A DNA stretch of 64,000 bases from Massilia eburnea (GTDB lineage: Bacteria > Pseudomonadota > Gammaproteobacteria > Burkholderiales > Burkholderiaceae_D), in NCBI RefSeq assembly GCF_009720745.1, contig NZ_WNKX01000017.1, positions 62,001 to 126,000 of the forward strand. The letters are read 5' to 3'. How positions within the stretch are numbered: position 1 is the first letter of the stretch; every line of letters begins with the position of its first letter. The notes below the pieces were generated by a model, which was not told where the DNA came from, made no database searches, and saw only the letters and a program-made list of their open reading frames with translations. The position numbers and the translations under genes are program-made. Shown here piece by piece: positions 19,637-27,193 of this stretch.

Positions 19637-21985
19637 ATGCTGCCTTCTATCGAACAACGCCTCGCCCTCGAACTGGCCGCCAAGCCGGCCCAGGTCGCCG
19701 CCGCCATCGCCCTGCTGGACGAAGGCGCCACCGTCCCGTTTATCGCCCGCTACCGCAAGGAAGCGACCGGCGGCCTGGACGACACCCAGCTGCGCAACCT
19801 CGAAGAGCGCCTGCGCTACCTGCGCGAGCTGGAAGAGCGCCGCGAAGCGATCGTCAACTCGATCACCGAACAAGGCAAGATGACGCCGGAGCTGCTAGAT
19901 GCGGTCATGCACGCAGAGGACAAGACCCGCCTGGAAGACCTGTACCTGCCTTACAAGCAAAAACGCCGCACCAAGGCACAGATCGCCATCGAAGCCGGCC
20001 TGGCCCCGCTGGCCGATGCCCTGCTGGCCGACCCAACCCTGAACCCCGACGAGCAAGCCGCCGGCTATCTGCGCGAAGCCTTCGAGACCGCCGACGGCAA
20101 GAACCCTGGCGTGGCCGACGCCAAAGCCGCCCTGGACGGCGCGCGCCAGATCCTGATGGAACGCTTTGCCGAAGACGCCACCCTGCTGCAATCGCTGCGC
20201 GAATATGTCCAAGATCATGGCGTAGTTGAATCCAAGGTTGTTGACGGAAAGCAAGAAGAGGGCGAAAAATTCGCCGATTACTTCGATTATTCCGAGCCGC
20301 TGTCGGCAGTGCCGTCGCACCGCGCCCTGGCACTGTTGCGCGGGCGCCGCGAAGGCATGCTGGACGTGACCCTGCGCCTGGATACGGAAGAGGAAAAACC
20401 GAAGTGGGACGCACCGCACAATCCATGCGAAAGCCGCATTTCGGCCCGCTTCGGCATCAAGCAAGCCGGCCGCCCGGCCGACAAATGGCTGGCCGACACC
20501 GTGCGCTGGACCTGGCGCGTGAAGTCCTTCATGCACCTGGAAACCGAGCTGATGGGCGCCCTGCGGGAAAAAGCCGAGCTGGACGCCATCAACGTGTTCG
20601 CCACCAATTTGAAAGCCTTGCTGCTGGCCGCGCCGGCCGGCCCGCGCGCCACCATGGGCCTGGACCCTGGCCTGCGCACTGGCGTAAAGGTTGCCGTAGT
20701 CGACGCCACCGGCAAGGTTGTGGATACCGCCACCATTTATCCACACCAGCCGCGCAATGATTGGCACGGTTCGCTGCACACCCTGTCGCAGCTGGCGGCC
20801 AAGCACGGCGTGCAACTGGTCTCGATCGGCAACGGCACCGCCTCGCGCGAAACCGACAAGCTGGCGCAGGACCTGATCAAGCAGTGCCCTGAACTGAAAC
20901 TGACCAAGATCGTCGTGTCGGAAGCCGGCGCATCCGTCTACTCCGCCTCCGAATACGCTTCGCGCGAGTTGCCGGAGCTCGACGTATCGCTGCGCGGCGC
21001 CGTCTCGATTGCACGCCGCCTGCAGGATCCGCTGGCCGAGCTGGTCAAGATCGATCCGAAATCGATCGGCGTTGGCCAATACCAGCACGACGTTTCGCAG
21101 ACCCAGCTGGCGCGCTCGCTGGATGCCGTGGTTGAGGATTGCGTGAACGCGGTTGGCGTGGACGTGAATACCGCCTCCGCCCCGCTGCTGGCCCGAGTGT
21201 CCGGCCTGTCGGCCAGCGTGGCGCAGAGCATCGTCACCTACCGCGACATGAAGGGCGCCTTCGCTTCCCGCGCCGCGCTGAAGAACGTGCCGCGCCTGGG
21301 TGACAAGACTTTCGAGCAAGCCGCCGGCTTCCTGCGCGTGATGGGCGGCGAGAACCCGCTGGACGCCTCCGCCGTGCATCCGGAATCCTACCCTCTGGTC
21401 GAGAAGATCCTGGCCGACATCCAGAAAGACGTGCGCGGCGTGATCGGCGAAAGCAAGCTGCTGAAGTCCCTGTCCCCGGCCAAGTATGCCGACGAACAGT
21501 TCGGCGTACCGACCGTGACCGACATTATCAAGGAACTGGAAAAGCCGGGCCGCGACCCGCGTCCTGAATTCACCACCGCCACCTTCAAGGAAGGTGTGGA
21601 AGAAATCAGCGACCTGCGCGCCGACATGATCCTCGAAGGCGTTGTGACCAACGTGGCCGCCTTCGGCGCCTTCGTCGACATCGGGGTGCACCAGGACGGC
21701 CTGGTCCACATTTCCGCCCTGTCGAATACCTTCGTCAAGGACCCGCACACGGTGGTGAAGGCCGGCCAGGTGGTGAAGGTGAAAGTGCTGGAAGTGGACG
21801 TGAAGCGCAAGCGCATTGCCCTGACCATGCGCCTGAGCGACAGCGCCCCGGCCGCCGGATCGCGCCCGGAACAGCGCGGCGACCGCAACGACCGCCGCGC
21901 CATGGGCCAGCAGCAGAAGCAGCAATCGCGCGAGCCAGTACAGCAAAGTTCGATGGCCGCCGCTTTCGCCAAACTGCGCGGCTAA
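19637..21985 (+). CDS. tex: Tex-family RNA-binding transcription accessory protein
   Basis: A 782-residue protein of full Tex length. The helical N-terminal part (FIARYRKEATGGLDD, YKQKRRTKAQIA) is followed by a YqgF-like RNase H-fold domain (GLDPGLRTGVKVAVVD near 338), helix-hairpin-helix repeats (VGVDVNTASAPLL near 500; LKNVPRLGDKTFEQAAGFLR) and an S1 RNA-binding domain (about 660-735, GVVTNVAAFGAFVDIGVHQDGLVHISAL). The Gln/Arg-rich tail (MGQQQKQQSREPVQQ) is common in this group. Tex binds nucleic acid at transcribing RNA polymerase and affects expression of virulence or stress genes. A GGAAAC ribosome site lies upstream of the ATG. It is divergent from the helicase across 196 bases. Confidence 0.95.
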   Translation: MLPSIEQRLALELAAKPAQVAAAIALLDEGATVPFIARYRKEATGGLDDTQLRNLEERLRYLRELEERREAIVNSITEQGKMTPELLDAVMHAEDKTRLEDLYLPYKQKRRTKAQIAIEAGLAPLADALLADPTLNPDEQAAGYLREAFETADGKNPGVADAKAALDGARQILMERFAEDATLLQSLREYVQDHGVVESKVVDGKQEEGEKFADYFDYSEPLSAVPSHRALALLRGRREGMLDVTLRLDTEEEKPKWDAPHNPCESRISARFGIKQAGRPADKWLADTVRWTWRVKSFMHLETELMGALREKAELDAINVFATNLKALLLAAPAGPRATMGLDPGLRTGVKVAVVDATGKVVDTATIYPHQPRNDWHGSLHTLSQLAAKHGVQLVSIGNGTASRETDKLAQDLIKQCPELKLTKIVVSEAGASVYSASEYASRELPELDVSLRGAVSIARRLQDPLAELVKIDPKSIGVGQYQHDVSQTQLARSLDAVVEDCVNAVGVDVNTASAPLLARVSGLSASVAQSIVTYRDMKGAFASRAALKNVPRLGDKTFEQAAGFLRVMGGENPLDASAVHPESYPLVEKILADIQKDVRGVIGESKLLKSLSPAKYADEQFGVPTVTDIIKELEKPGRDPRPEFTTATFKEGVEEISDLRADMILEGVVTNVAAFGAFVDIGVHQDGLVHISALSNTFVKDPHTVVKAGQVVKVKVLEVDVKRKRIALTMRLSDSAPAAGSRPEQRGDRNDRRAMGQQQKQQSREPVQQSSMAAAFAKLRG

Positions 21986-22005
21986 AAAGCCAAAAAAGCC
22001 AAAGT

Positions 22006-22137
22006 CGGTGCCAGGTCTGTCATTTGGACAGGCAGCGCTAACTCTTGATCTACCTCAATACGCAAAAGTCGGCCAAAGTGCGTATTGAGATAGATCAAAT
22101 GGTGGCGCTAGCTGTCCGATTGACAGACCTGGCACCG
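22006..22137. repeat. Imperfect inverted repeat with 59-base arms (REP/MITE-like)
   Basis: Arms 22006-22064 and 22079-22137 are reverse complements at 50 of 59 positions, separated by 14 bases. Outer ends read GGTGCCAGGTCTGTCA and its complement. No gene is inside. It lies between tex and padR, which are convergent. The shape suggests a non-autonomous mobile element or REP doublet and could also act as a bidirectional terminator. Confidence 0.8.
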
Positions 22138-22181
22138 AATTTCTATCAATTCGGCGTATCGGCCGCCAGATGCGCGGCAAG

Positions 22182-22502
22182 TCATTCAGCCCCTGATTTC
22201 AGCGCCGTGTGGGCGCTCTTCACCATGACTTCCAGCCGGCGCACTTGTTCAGCAAGCACTTCACGGCCCAGGTCGGTCAGCGCGTAGATCTTGCGGCGCT
22301 CTTCTTCCGCCACCTTGACGATCAGTTTCTGCTTTTCCAGTGTATTGAAGGCGCCGTACATGGTGCCGGGGCCGATCGTAACGCTGCCGCCGCTCATGGC
22401 TTCCACCTTCTGCATGATGGCGTAGCCGTGAGACGGTTCGGTCAGGGCGGCGAGCATGTAGAAGCTGGCCTCCGACAGGGGCAGGTATTTTGAGTAATCC
22501 AT
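22182..22502 (-). CDS. PadR-family transcriptional regulator
   Basis: A 106-residue winged-helix protein typical of the short PadR class: MDYSKYLPLSEASFYMLAAL, then EPSHGYAIMQKVE and GPGTMYGAFNTLEKQKLI, then a wing (EEERRKIYALTDLGREVLAEQ) and a C-terminal dimerisation helix. PadR proteins usually repress their own gene and a neighbouring membrane or stress gene in response to a small molecule. No usual partner (DUF1048, ABC or phenolic-acid gene) is adjacent, so the effector is unknown. A perfect operator-like palindrome lies 15 bases upstream of its start. Confidence 0.9.
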   Translation of the reverse strand: MDYSKYLPLSEASFYMLAALTEPSHGYAIMQKVEAMSGGSVTIGPGTMYGAFNTLEKQKLIVKVAEEERRKIYALTDLGREVLAEQVRRLEVMVKSAHTALKSGAE

Positions 22503-22516
22503 GTATCGAAGCGCGC

Positions 22517-22535
22517 TATATCGAGTGTCGATATA
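22517..22535. promoter_or_regulatory. Candidate PadR operator
   Basis: TATATCGA-GTG-TCGATATA is a perfect 8-bp inverted repeat with a 3-base centre, just upstream of padR. Position and symmetry fit autorepression. It is 89 bases from the grxD start on the other strand, so control of grxD-ubiX is also possible. Confidence 0.65.
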
Positions 22536-22623
22536 CTCGCATCAAGGCATGATCTGTGTCAACAGGCGCTTCGCCGTTTCGCGGTAGAATGGCGGGATTC
22601 CAATCCTTAGCAGTGAGAATGCA

Positions 22624-22941
22624 ATGAGCGACGTACAAACCTGGATCAAAGAAACCGTGACCAACACCCCTGTCGTGCTGTTCATGAAGGGCACCGCCCA
22701 ATTCCCACAGTGCGGCTTTTCCGGCCGTGCCATCCAGATCCTGAAAGCTTGCGGCGTCGAGAACATCGCCACCGTGAACGTGCTGGATGACCCGGAAGTG
22801 CGCCAGGGCATCAAGGAATACTCGAACTGGCCAACCATCCCGCAGCTGTACGTGCGCGGCGAATTCATCGGCGGCTCCGACATCATGTCGGAAATGTATG
22901 AGTCCGGCGAACTGAAGGCCCTGCTGGACAACAATGGCTGA
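22624..22941 (+). CDS. grxD: Monothiol glutaredoxin, Grx4 family
   Basis: A 105-residue CGFS-type glutaredoxin: the active-site motif CGFS at 30-33 (FPQCGFSGRA), the WPTIPQLYV cis-Pro segment and the glutathione-binding GGSDI near the C-terminus. Members bind a 2Fe-2S cluster with glutathione, usually with BolA, and deliver or sense Fe-S clusters. Full length for the family. The stop overlaps the ubiX start by eight bases, so the two are translated as a pair. Upstream, TAGAAT near 22584 could be a -10 element. Confidence 0.95.
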   Translation: MSDVQTWIKETVTNTPVVLFMKGTAQFPQCGFSGRAIQILKACGVENIATVNVLDDPEVRQGIKEYSNWPTIPQLYVRGEFIGGSDIMSEMYESGELKALLDNNG

Positions 22942-23515
22942 TCGCCCGCAGCGGCTGGTCATCGCCATCACCGGCGCCACCGGCGCCGTGTATGGCGTGC
23001 GGCTGCTGCAGCACCTCCGCAGTATTCCGGCGATGGAGACTCACCTGGTGATCTCCGACGCCGCAGTCCTCACCCTCCACCAGGAAACCGGCCTGCAGCG
23101 CAAGGAAGTCGAAGCGCTGGCCCACGTCGTCCACAAGCCGAACAATATTGGCGCATCCATCGCCAGCGGTTCTTTCCAGGCGGACGGCATGGTGATTGCC
23201 CCCTGCTCGATGAAAACCCTGGCTTCGGTCGCGCATGGCCTGTCCGACAACCTGATCGCCCGCGCCGCCGACGTGATGCTGAAAGAGCGCCGCCGCTTGA
23301 TACTGATGGTGCGCGAAACGCCTTTCAATCTTGCGCATTTACGAAACATGACGGCCGTAACCGAAATGGGCGGCATTATCTTTCCGCCACTGCCAAGCTT
23401 TTACCACCAGCCAAAATCCATCGATGAAATGGTCGATCATACGGTCGCCCGCGTGATTGACCTATTCGGCATATGTCACAATCTGGCCCCTCGCTGGAAT
23501 GGCATGAACCCTTGA
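22934..23515 (+). CDS. ubiX: Flavin prenyltransferase UbiX
   Basis: A 193-residue protein: VIAITGATGAVYGVRLLQHL is the FMN-binding Rossmann start, followed by PCSMKTLASVAHGLSDNLIARAADVMLKERRRL and the C-terminal VRETPFNLAHLRNMTAVTEMGGIIFPPLPSFY. UbiX joins dimethylallyl phosphate to FMN to make the prenylated cofactor used by UbiD in ubiquinone synthesis. The gene is coupled to grxD by an 8-base overlap. Translation probably starts at the ATG in AATGGCTGA. A short hairpin (23579-23593) lies 63 bases downstream. Confidence 0.96.
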   Translation: MADRPQRLVIAITGATGAVYGVRLLQHLRSIPAMETHLVISDAAVLTLHQETGLQRKEVEALAHVVHKPNNIGASIASGSFQADGMVIAPCSMKTLASVAHGLSDNLIARAADVMLKERRRLILMVRETPFNLAHLRNMTAVTEMGGIIFPPLPSFYHQPKSIDEMVDHTVARVIDLFGICHNLAPRWNGMNP

Positions 23516-23724
23516 AAACATGCGCCTTTGCGGGGCAATGTATCAAGATTGTTACAAACTGGTATGGTCGTTTGTGTCATGGCAGGACGCCATTTTGGTA
23601 GCTCCCCGATCGTTACCGGGTGCTGTGCGGAGGCGCGCCGGGAGCCGGCGCGCTAAGTAAAACTCGGATGCAGCCTTGAACACCATTTATCCTGCGTTTG
23701 AGCAGGACAAACAGTGTTGTTCTG
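23516..23724. other. Intergenic segment with three consecutive hairpins (possible structured RNA)
   Basis: Within 23579-23653 three stems follow each other: ATGGC-aggac-GCCAT (23579-23593), an imperfect AGCTCCCCG...CCGGGTGCT (23600-23624) and a perfect 9-bp GCGCGCCGG-GAG-CCGGCGCGC with a triloop (23633-23653). A smaller CCTGC...GCAGG follows at 23691-23706. The flanking genes converge here. The first stem ends in CCATTTTGG and may terminate ubiX. No strong T-run follows the others, and no known riboswitch consensus is recognised. Confidence 0.4.
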
Positions 23725-24135
23725 TTACTTTTGGTAGTTGACCCTCACCAGCATTCGAATAAATTCTCGGGCGATTTGCTTGTGATGATCGTCCAGCCGT
23801 TGCAAATCGGCGATCAGTTTGACGTCCGCCGACTCAAATCGGGCCAGGCTGCTGCCATTGGTTTCACCATTGTGGTGCTCGATTTCGGCACCGCCAAAGC
23901 GCAGCCATTCAGCAGGAACGCCAAGCCACTGCGCAATCATGCGCAGCTTTTCCTGGGTTGGAATCGCCTCGCCAACCAGCCATTTTCGGGCCGCGTGCAC
24001 CGTAATCGGTCTGCCCTCAAACCTGATGTTGAACTCGCGCGCCAGCCGGGTTGGGCTGTCCGGAGAATAGTGGGCGTTTTTCAAAGCCTGCTGGAGTCGC
24101 TGGCTGAAGCTTTCACGTTCGTTCGAAGAATTCAT
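23725..24135 (-). CDS. XRE-like helix-turn-helix transcriptional regulator
   Basis: A 136-residue protein with an N-terminal HTH region (about residues 10-75: FSQRLQQALKNAHY, PTRLAREFNIRF, ITVHAARKWLVGEAIPTQEKLRMIAQWLGVPAEWLRFG). The C-terminal helical tail (VKLIADLQRLDDHHKQIAREFIRMLVRVN) is likely for dimerisation. The HAARKWLxGEAIPTQEKL signature is that of a small XRE-like group common in Oxalobacteraceae and phages. No metabolic neighbour suggests a target. AT-rich palindromes directly upstream point to autoregulation. Confidence 0.8.
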   Translation of the reverse strand: MNSSNERESFSQRLQQALKNAHYSPDSPTRLAREFNIRFEGRPITVHAARKWLVGEAIPTQEKLRMIAQWLGVPAEWLRFGGAEIEHHNGETNGSSLARFESADVKLIADLQRLDDHHKQIAREFIRMLVRVNYQK

Positions 24136-24422
24136 AGTTGCACTATTTCATGTCACAACATGAATGTCAGTCTCTAGAATCATCAGACCAATTGTGACAA
24201 TTGTAAATTACAACAATTAACAATTGGCGCTACAGACTGTCCGATTTCCTGCTCTGCCATCCCGAATTTCCATCGGCCGAAGTGGGGGAAAATAGCAGAA
24301 TCTACTTGTCAGGACGACAAGCAATCGGTTACAACTTTAGAAATAAAGTTGATTAGCGACTACAAACCTAGGGGCTATCTTTGTTGTCGACCGGTCGGCT
24401 GGTATTAAAGACCGCCGGTAAC
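24136..24422. promoter_or_regulatory. AT-rich control region upstream of the XRE regulator
   Basis: A 287-base gap without a gene. It holds two operator-like palindromes: TTCATGT-caca-ACATGAA (24147-24164, 11 bases before the start codon) and TTGTAA-A-TTACAA (24201-24213), the latter inside a cluster of CAATTG/TTGT repeats. Farther out are CTTGTC-aggac-GACAAG (24305-24321) and CAACTTTA-gaaa-TAAAGTTG (24332-24351). The first two are good candidates for binding by the adjacent regulator. Confidence 0.5.
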
Positions 24423-25469
24423 TTATTGAGCCTTGATGAATCTTATAATGCCGTCATTGCCGGTATCACGGCGCACGATACCATCTCGCCACAACTTGTG
24501 GAGGTGGGCCAAGGCCTCGCCCAACGCGAAGCTGAGCTGGTGGGCATCCAGTGGGCGGCGGAACATGATCGGTACTATCTCAGCAGCAGAGCGCGGCTGC
24601 CCGGCGCAAGCCGCCAGCACTTCGGCCAGGCGCGCCTCATGGTGGTCGCGCAACTGTTTGATACGGGTGTGCAGGCCGCGGAATGGGCGGCCGTGGGATG
24701 GCAGCACCAGCACGTCGTCCGGCAAGCCGGCGAAGCGCTCCAGGGAATCCAGGTATTGCTGCAGCGGATTCGCTTCCGGCTCGACAGCGAACACTGACAT
24801 ATTGGTGGAAATACGCGGCAGGACCATGTCGCCCGAGATCAATACATTCAGCTGCTCGCAGTACAGGGCGGCATGCTCGGGCGAATGGCCAAAGCCGGTG
24901 ATGACGCGCCAGCTGCAGCCGCCTGCCGCGAACGATTGCTGGTCCTGCAGGCGGACGTAGGCCGACGGCACGGAAGGCACCAGCGAAGGGTAGTAGTTCT
25001 TCCGCGAACGCATTTTCTCCAGCATTTCAGGATCGACCAGGCCGTGGCGCTCGAAATGCGGCACGGCCGACGGCCCATCCACCCCCGGCAGGCCAGCCGA
25101 CATCATGCGCGCAAAAGCATACTCGCCTGCCGTCATCCACAGCGAAACGCCGAAGCGCTGGCACAGCCAATCCGCCAGCCCGACATGGTCCGGATGACAG
25201 TGAGTGGCCACTACACGCGTCAGCGGCTGCCCCGCAAGCGGACCCGCCAGCATCACATTCCAGGCGTCCTTGCTGGCATCCAGCGCCACGCCGCAATCGA
25301 CCACGCTCCAGCCGGCATCCTCGCGCAGCAGCCACAGGTTGATGTGGTCGAGAGCGAAGGGCAGCGGCAGGCGCATCCACGCCACGCCGGGCGCGACTTC
25401 GAGCACCGTGCCGCTGGCCGGCAGGGTGTCGCCAAATGGATAGTCAAGCTGGGATTCAAGCGGGTTCAT
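24423..25469 (-). CDS. MBL-fold metallo-hydrolase
   Basis: A 348-residue protein from the ATG at 25469 (MNPLESQLDYPFG); the frame continues upstream but antisense through liuR, so that extension is rejected. The metal-binding motif THCHPDHVG gives H90, H92, D94 and H95; later ligands are in GFGHSPEHAALYC and LISGDMVLP, and VLPSHGRPFRGLHTRI carries the last His. The C-terminal helical domain (LAEVLAACAGQPRSAAEIVPIMF; HLHKLWRDGIVRR) is that of the glyoxalase II-like/LACTB2-type group acting on thioesters or similar. It is divergent from liuR across 48 bases containing a LiuR-type site, suggesting a role in acyl-CoA metabolism. Confidence 0.82.
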   Translation of the reverse strand: MNPLESQLDYPFGDTLPASGTVLEVAPGVAWMRLPLPFALDHINLWLLREDAGWSVVDCGVALDASKDAWNVMLAGPLAGQPLTRVVATHCHPDHVGLADWLCQRFGVSLWMTAGEYAFARMMSAGLPGVDGPSAVPHFERHGLVDPEMLEKMRSRKNYYPSLVPSVPSAYVRLQDQQSFAAGGCSWRVITGFGHSPEHAALYCEQLNVLISGDMVLPRISTNMSVFAVEPEANPLQQYLDSLERFAGLPDDVLVLPSHGRPFRGLHTRIKQLRDHHEARLAEVLAACAGQPRSAAEIVPIMFRRPLDAHQLSFALGEALAHLHKLWRDGIVRRDTGNDGIIRFIKAQ

Positions 25470-25482
25470 GGCGTACAATAGA

Positions 25483-25497
25483 TTGACGTTACGTAAA
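25483..25497. promoter_or_regulatory. LiuR-type operator between the MBL hydrolase and liuR
   Basis: TTGACGTTACGTAAA contains two ACGT cores and near-symmetric arms (TTGACG / CGTAAA). The ACGT-pair pattern is what I recall for LiuR sites in Proteobacteria. It lies 20 bases upstream of liuR and 13 upstream of the divergent hydrolase, so it could control both. Confidence 0.6.
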
Positions 25498-25517
25498 CGG
25501 AAGATCCATTGTAAGCC

Positions 25518-25922
25518 ATGCCGACCTACACCATCACTGAACTCGCGCGCGAATTCGACATCACCCCGCGCGCCATCCGTTTTTACGAAGACCAGGGCCT
25601 CCTGGCGCCGTCGCGCGAAGGAGCCGGCGGCCGCAACCGCGTCTATACGCCGCGCGACCGCACCCGTCTCAAGCTGACCCTGCGCGGCAAGCGCATCGGC
25701 CTCTCGCTGAGCGAAATCAAGAGCCTGGTCGACATGTACGAGTCGCCCAAGGACACCGAAGCCCAGATGAACCGCTTCCTGGGCGTGCTGTCCCAGCACC
25801 GTGAGACGCTGGAACAACAGCGCGAAGACATCGAAATGTCCCTGCAAGAGATCTCGACCCATGAGGAAGAGTGCAAGCGCCTGCTGGCAGCACTTGCCGA
25901 AAAGCAAACTACGGCTGGTTGA
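25518..25922 (+). CDS. liuR: MerR-family regulator LiuR (leucine/isovalerate catabolism)
   Basis: A 134-residue MerR protein: winged HTH at residues 3-70 (YTITELAREFDITPRAIRFYEDQGLLAPSREG; YTPRDRTRLKLTLRGKRIGLSLSEIKSLVDMY), then a long dimerisation helix (LSQHRETLEQQREDIEMSLQEISTHEEECKRLL). Length and sequence match LiuR, the repressor of the branched-chain acyl-CoA pathway that responds to pathway intermediates. The neighbouring ivd gene starts 66 bases downstream, and LiuR-type palindromes flank the gene on both sides. The assignment rests on sequence and context together. Confidence 0.88.
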   Translation: MPTYTITELAREFDITPRAIRFYEDQGLLAPSREGAGGRNRVYTPRDRTRLKLTLRGKRIGLSLSEIKSLVDMYESPKDTEAQMNRFLGVLSQHRETLEQQREDIEMSLQEISTHEEECKRLLAALAEKQTTAG

Positions 25923-25924
25923 CG

Positions 25925-25953
25925 TTTACGTTAACGTAAGTCAGGCGTATCAT
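25925..25953 (+). promoter_or_regulatory. ivd promoter with overlapping LiuR operator
   Basis: TTACGTTAACGTAA (25926-25939) is a perfect 14-bp palindrome just after the liuR stop. A plausible promoter overlaps it: -35 TTTACG (25925-25930), 17-base spacer, -10 TATCAT (25948-25953). Repressor bound here would block the -35 box and give ivd its own LiuR control. Confidence 0.65.
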
Positions 25954-25988
25954 TTGCGCTTCAACACCCAACACCAATAGAGGAAGAC

Positions 25989-27173
25989 ATGCTCCATCTC
26001 CCAGGCCTGACCTTTGATCACGGCGAAGACATCGCCGCCCTGCGCGAAGCGGTACAGCAGTTCGCCGCCGCCGAAATCGCCCCGCGCGCCGCTGAAATCG
26101 ACCGTACCGACCAGTTCCCGATGGACCTGTGGCGGAAGATGGGTGAACTGGGCCTGCTGGGCATCACCGTCGGCGAAGAATACGGCGGCGCGAACATGGG
26201 CTACCTGGCCCACATCATCGCGATGGAAGAGATTTCGCGCGCTTCCGCCTCCGTTGGCCTGTCCTACGGCGCCCACTCCAACCTGTGCGTCAACCAGATC
26301 AAGCGCAACGGCACCGAAGAACAGAAGAAGAAATACCTGCCGAAGCTGATCTCCGGCGAGCACATTGGTGCGCTGGCCATGTCCGAGCCGAACGCCGGTT
26401 CCGACGTGGTGTCGATGAAACTGCGCGCCGACTTCAAGGGCGACCGCTGGGTGCTGAACGGCACCAAGATGTGGATCACCAACGGCCCGGATGCCGACAC
26501 CCTGGTGGTGTACGCCAAGAACGACATCGAAGCCGGCCCGAAGGGCATGACCGCCTTCCTGATCGAGAAGGGCTTCAAGGGCTTCTCCATCGCGCAGAAG
26601 CTGGACAAGCTGGGCATGCGCGGTTCCCATACCGGCGAGCTGGTATTCGAAGACTGCGAAGTGCCGGCCGAGAACGTGCTGGGCGGCCTGGGCAAGGGCG
26701 TCAACGTGCTGATGTCCGGCCTGGACTTCGAGCGCACCGTGCTGTCCGGCGGTCCGCTGGGCATCATGTCGGCCTGCATGGACGCCGTCGTTCCTTACGT
26801 CCACGACCGCAAGCAGTTCGGCCAGCCGATCGGCGAATTCCAGCTGATGCAAGGCAAACTGGCGGACATGTACTCCACCATGATGGCTTGCCGCGCCTAC
26901 GTCTACGCCGTGGGCCAGGCCTGCGACCGCGCCACCTCCCCTGAACAGGTGCGCGCACTGCGCAAGGACGCCGCCGGCGCCATCCTGTACTCGGCCGAGA
27001 AGGCAACCTGGATGGCCGGCGAAGCAATCCAGACCCTGGGCGGCAATGGCTACATCAACGAGTATCCGGTCGGCCGCCTGTGGCGCGACGCCAAGCTGTA
27101 CGAAATCGGCGCCGGCACCAGCGAGATCCGCCGCATGCTGATCGGCCGCGAACTGTTCGCCGAAACCAAGTAA
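25989..27173 (+). CDS. ivd: Isovaleryl-CoA dehydrogenase
   Basis: A 394-residue acyl-CoA dehydrogenase. The diagnostic features of isovaleryl-CoA dehydrogenase are present: catalytic base E248 in LDFERTVLSGGPLG, and the C-terminal YEIGAGTSEIRR with the inserted IGA where straight-chain enzymes have YEGTS. Flavin contacts ALAMSEPNAGSDV and WITNGPDADTLVVYAK are conserved. It oxidises isovaleryl-CoA to 3-methylcrotonyl-CoA, passing electrons to ETF, in leucine degradation (also called liuA). A GAGGAAG ribosome site precedes the ATG. The product is the substrate of the carboxylase encoded at 52.8-61.6 kb. Confidence 0.96.
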   Translation: MLHLPGLTFDHGEDIAALREAVQQFAAAEIAPRAAEIDRTDQFPMDLWRKMGELGLLGITVGEEYGGANMGYLAHIIAMEEISRASASVGLSYGAHSNLCVNQIKRNGTEEQKKKYLPKLISGEHIGALAMSEPNAGSDVVSMKLRADFKGDRWVLNGTKMWITNGPDADTLVVYAKNDIEAGPKGMTAFLIEKGFKGFSIAQKLDKLGMRGSHTGELVFEDCEVPAENVLGGLGKGVNVLMSGLDFERTVLSGGPLGIMSACMDAVVPYVHDRKQFGQPIGEFQLMQGKLADMYSTMMACRAYVYAVGQACDRATSPEQVRALRKDAAGAILYSAEKATWMAGEAIQTLGGNGYINEYPVGRLWRDAKLYEIGAGTSEIRRMLIGRELFAETK

Positions 27174-27193
27174 GAGGCAGTACCGGGGCCGCC

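Noticed and set aside
23579..23593. Guanidine-II (mini-ykkC) riboswitch, because of an ACG in the hairpin loop
   Set aside because: The second stem lacks the required ACGR loop and no transporter or carboxylase gene follows.
25470..25907. N-terminal extension of the MBL hydrolase frame
   Set aside because: It would run antisense through all of liuR and adds no conserved sequence; the ATG at 25469 fits.
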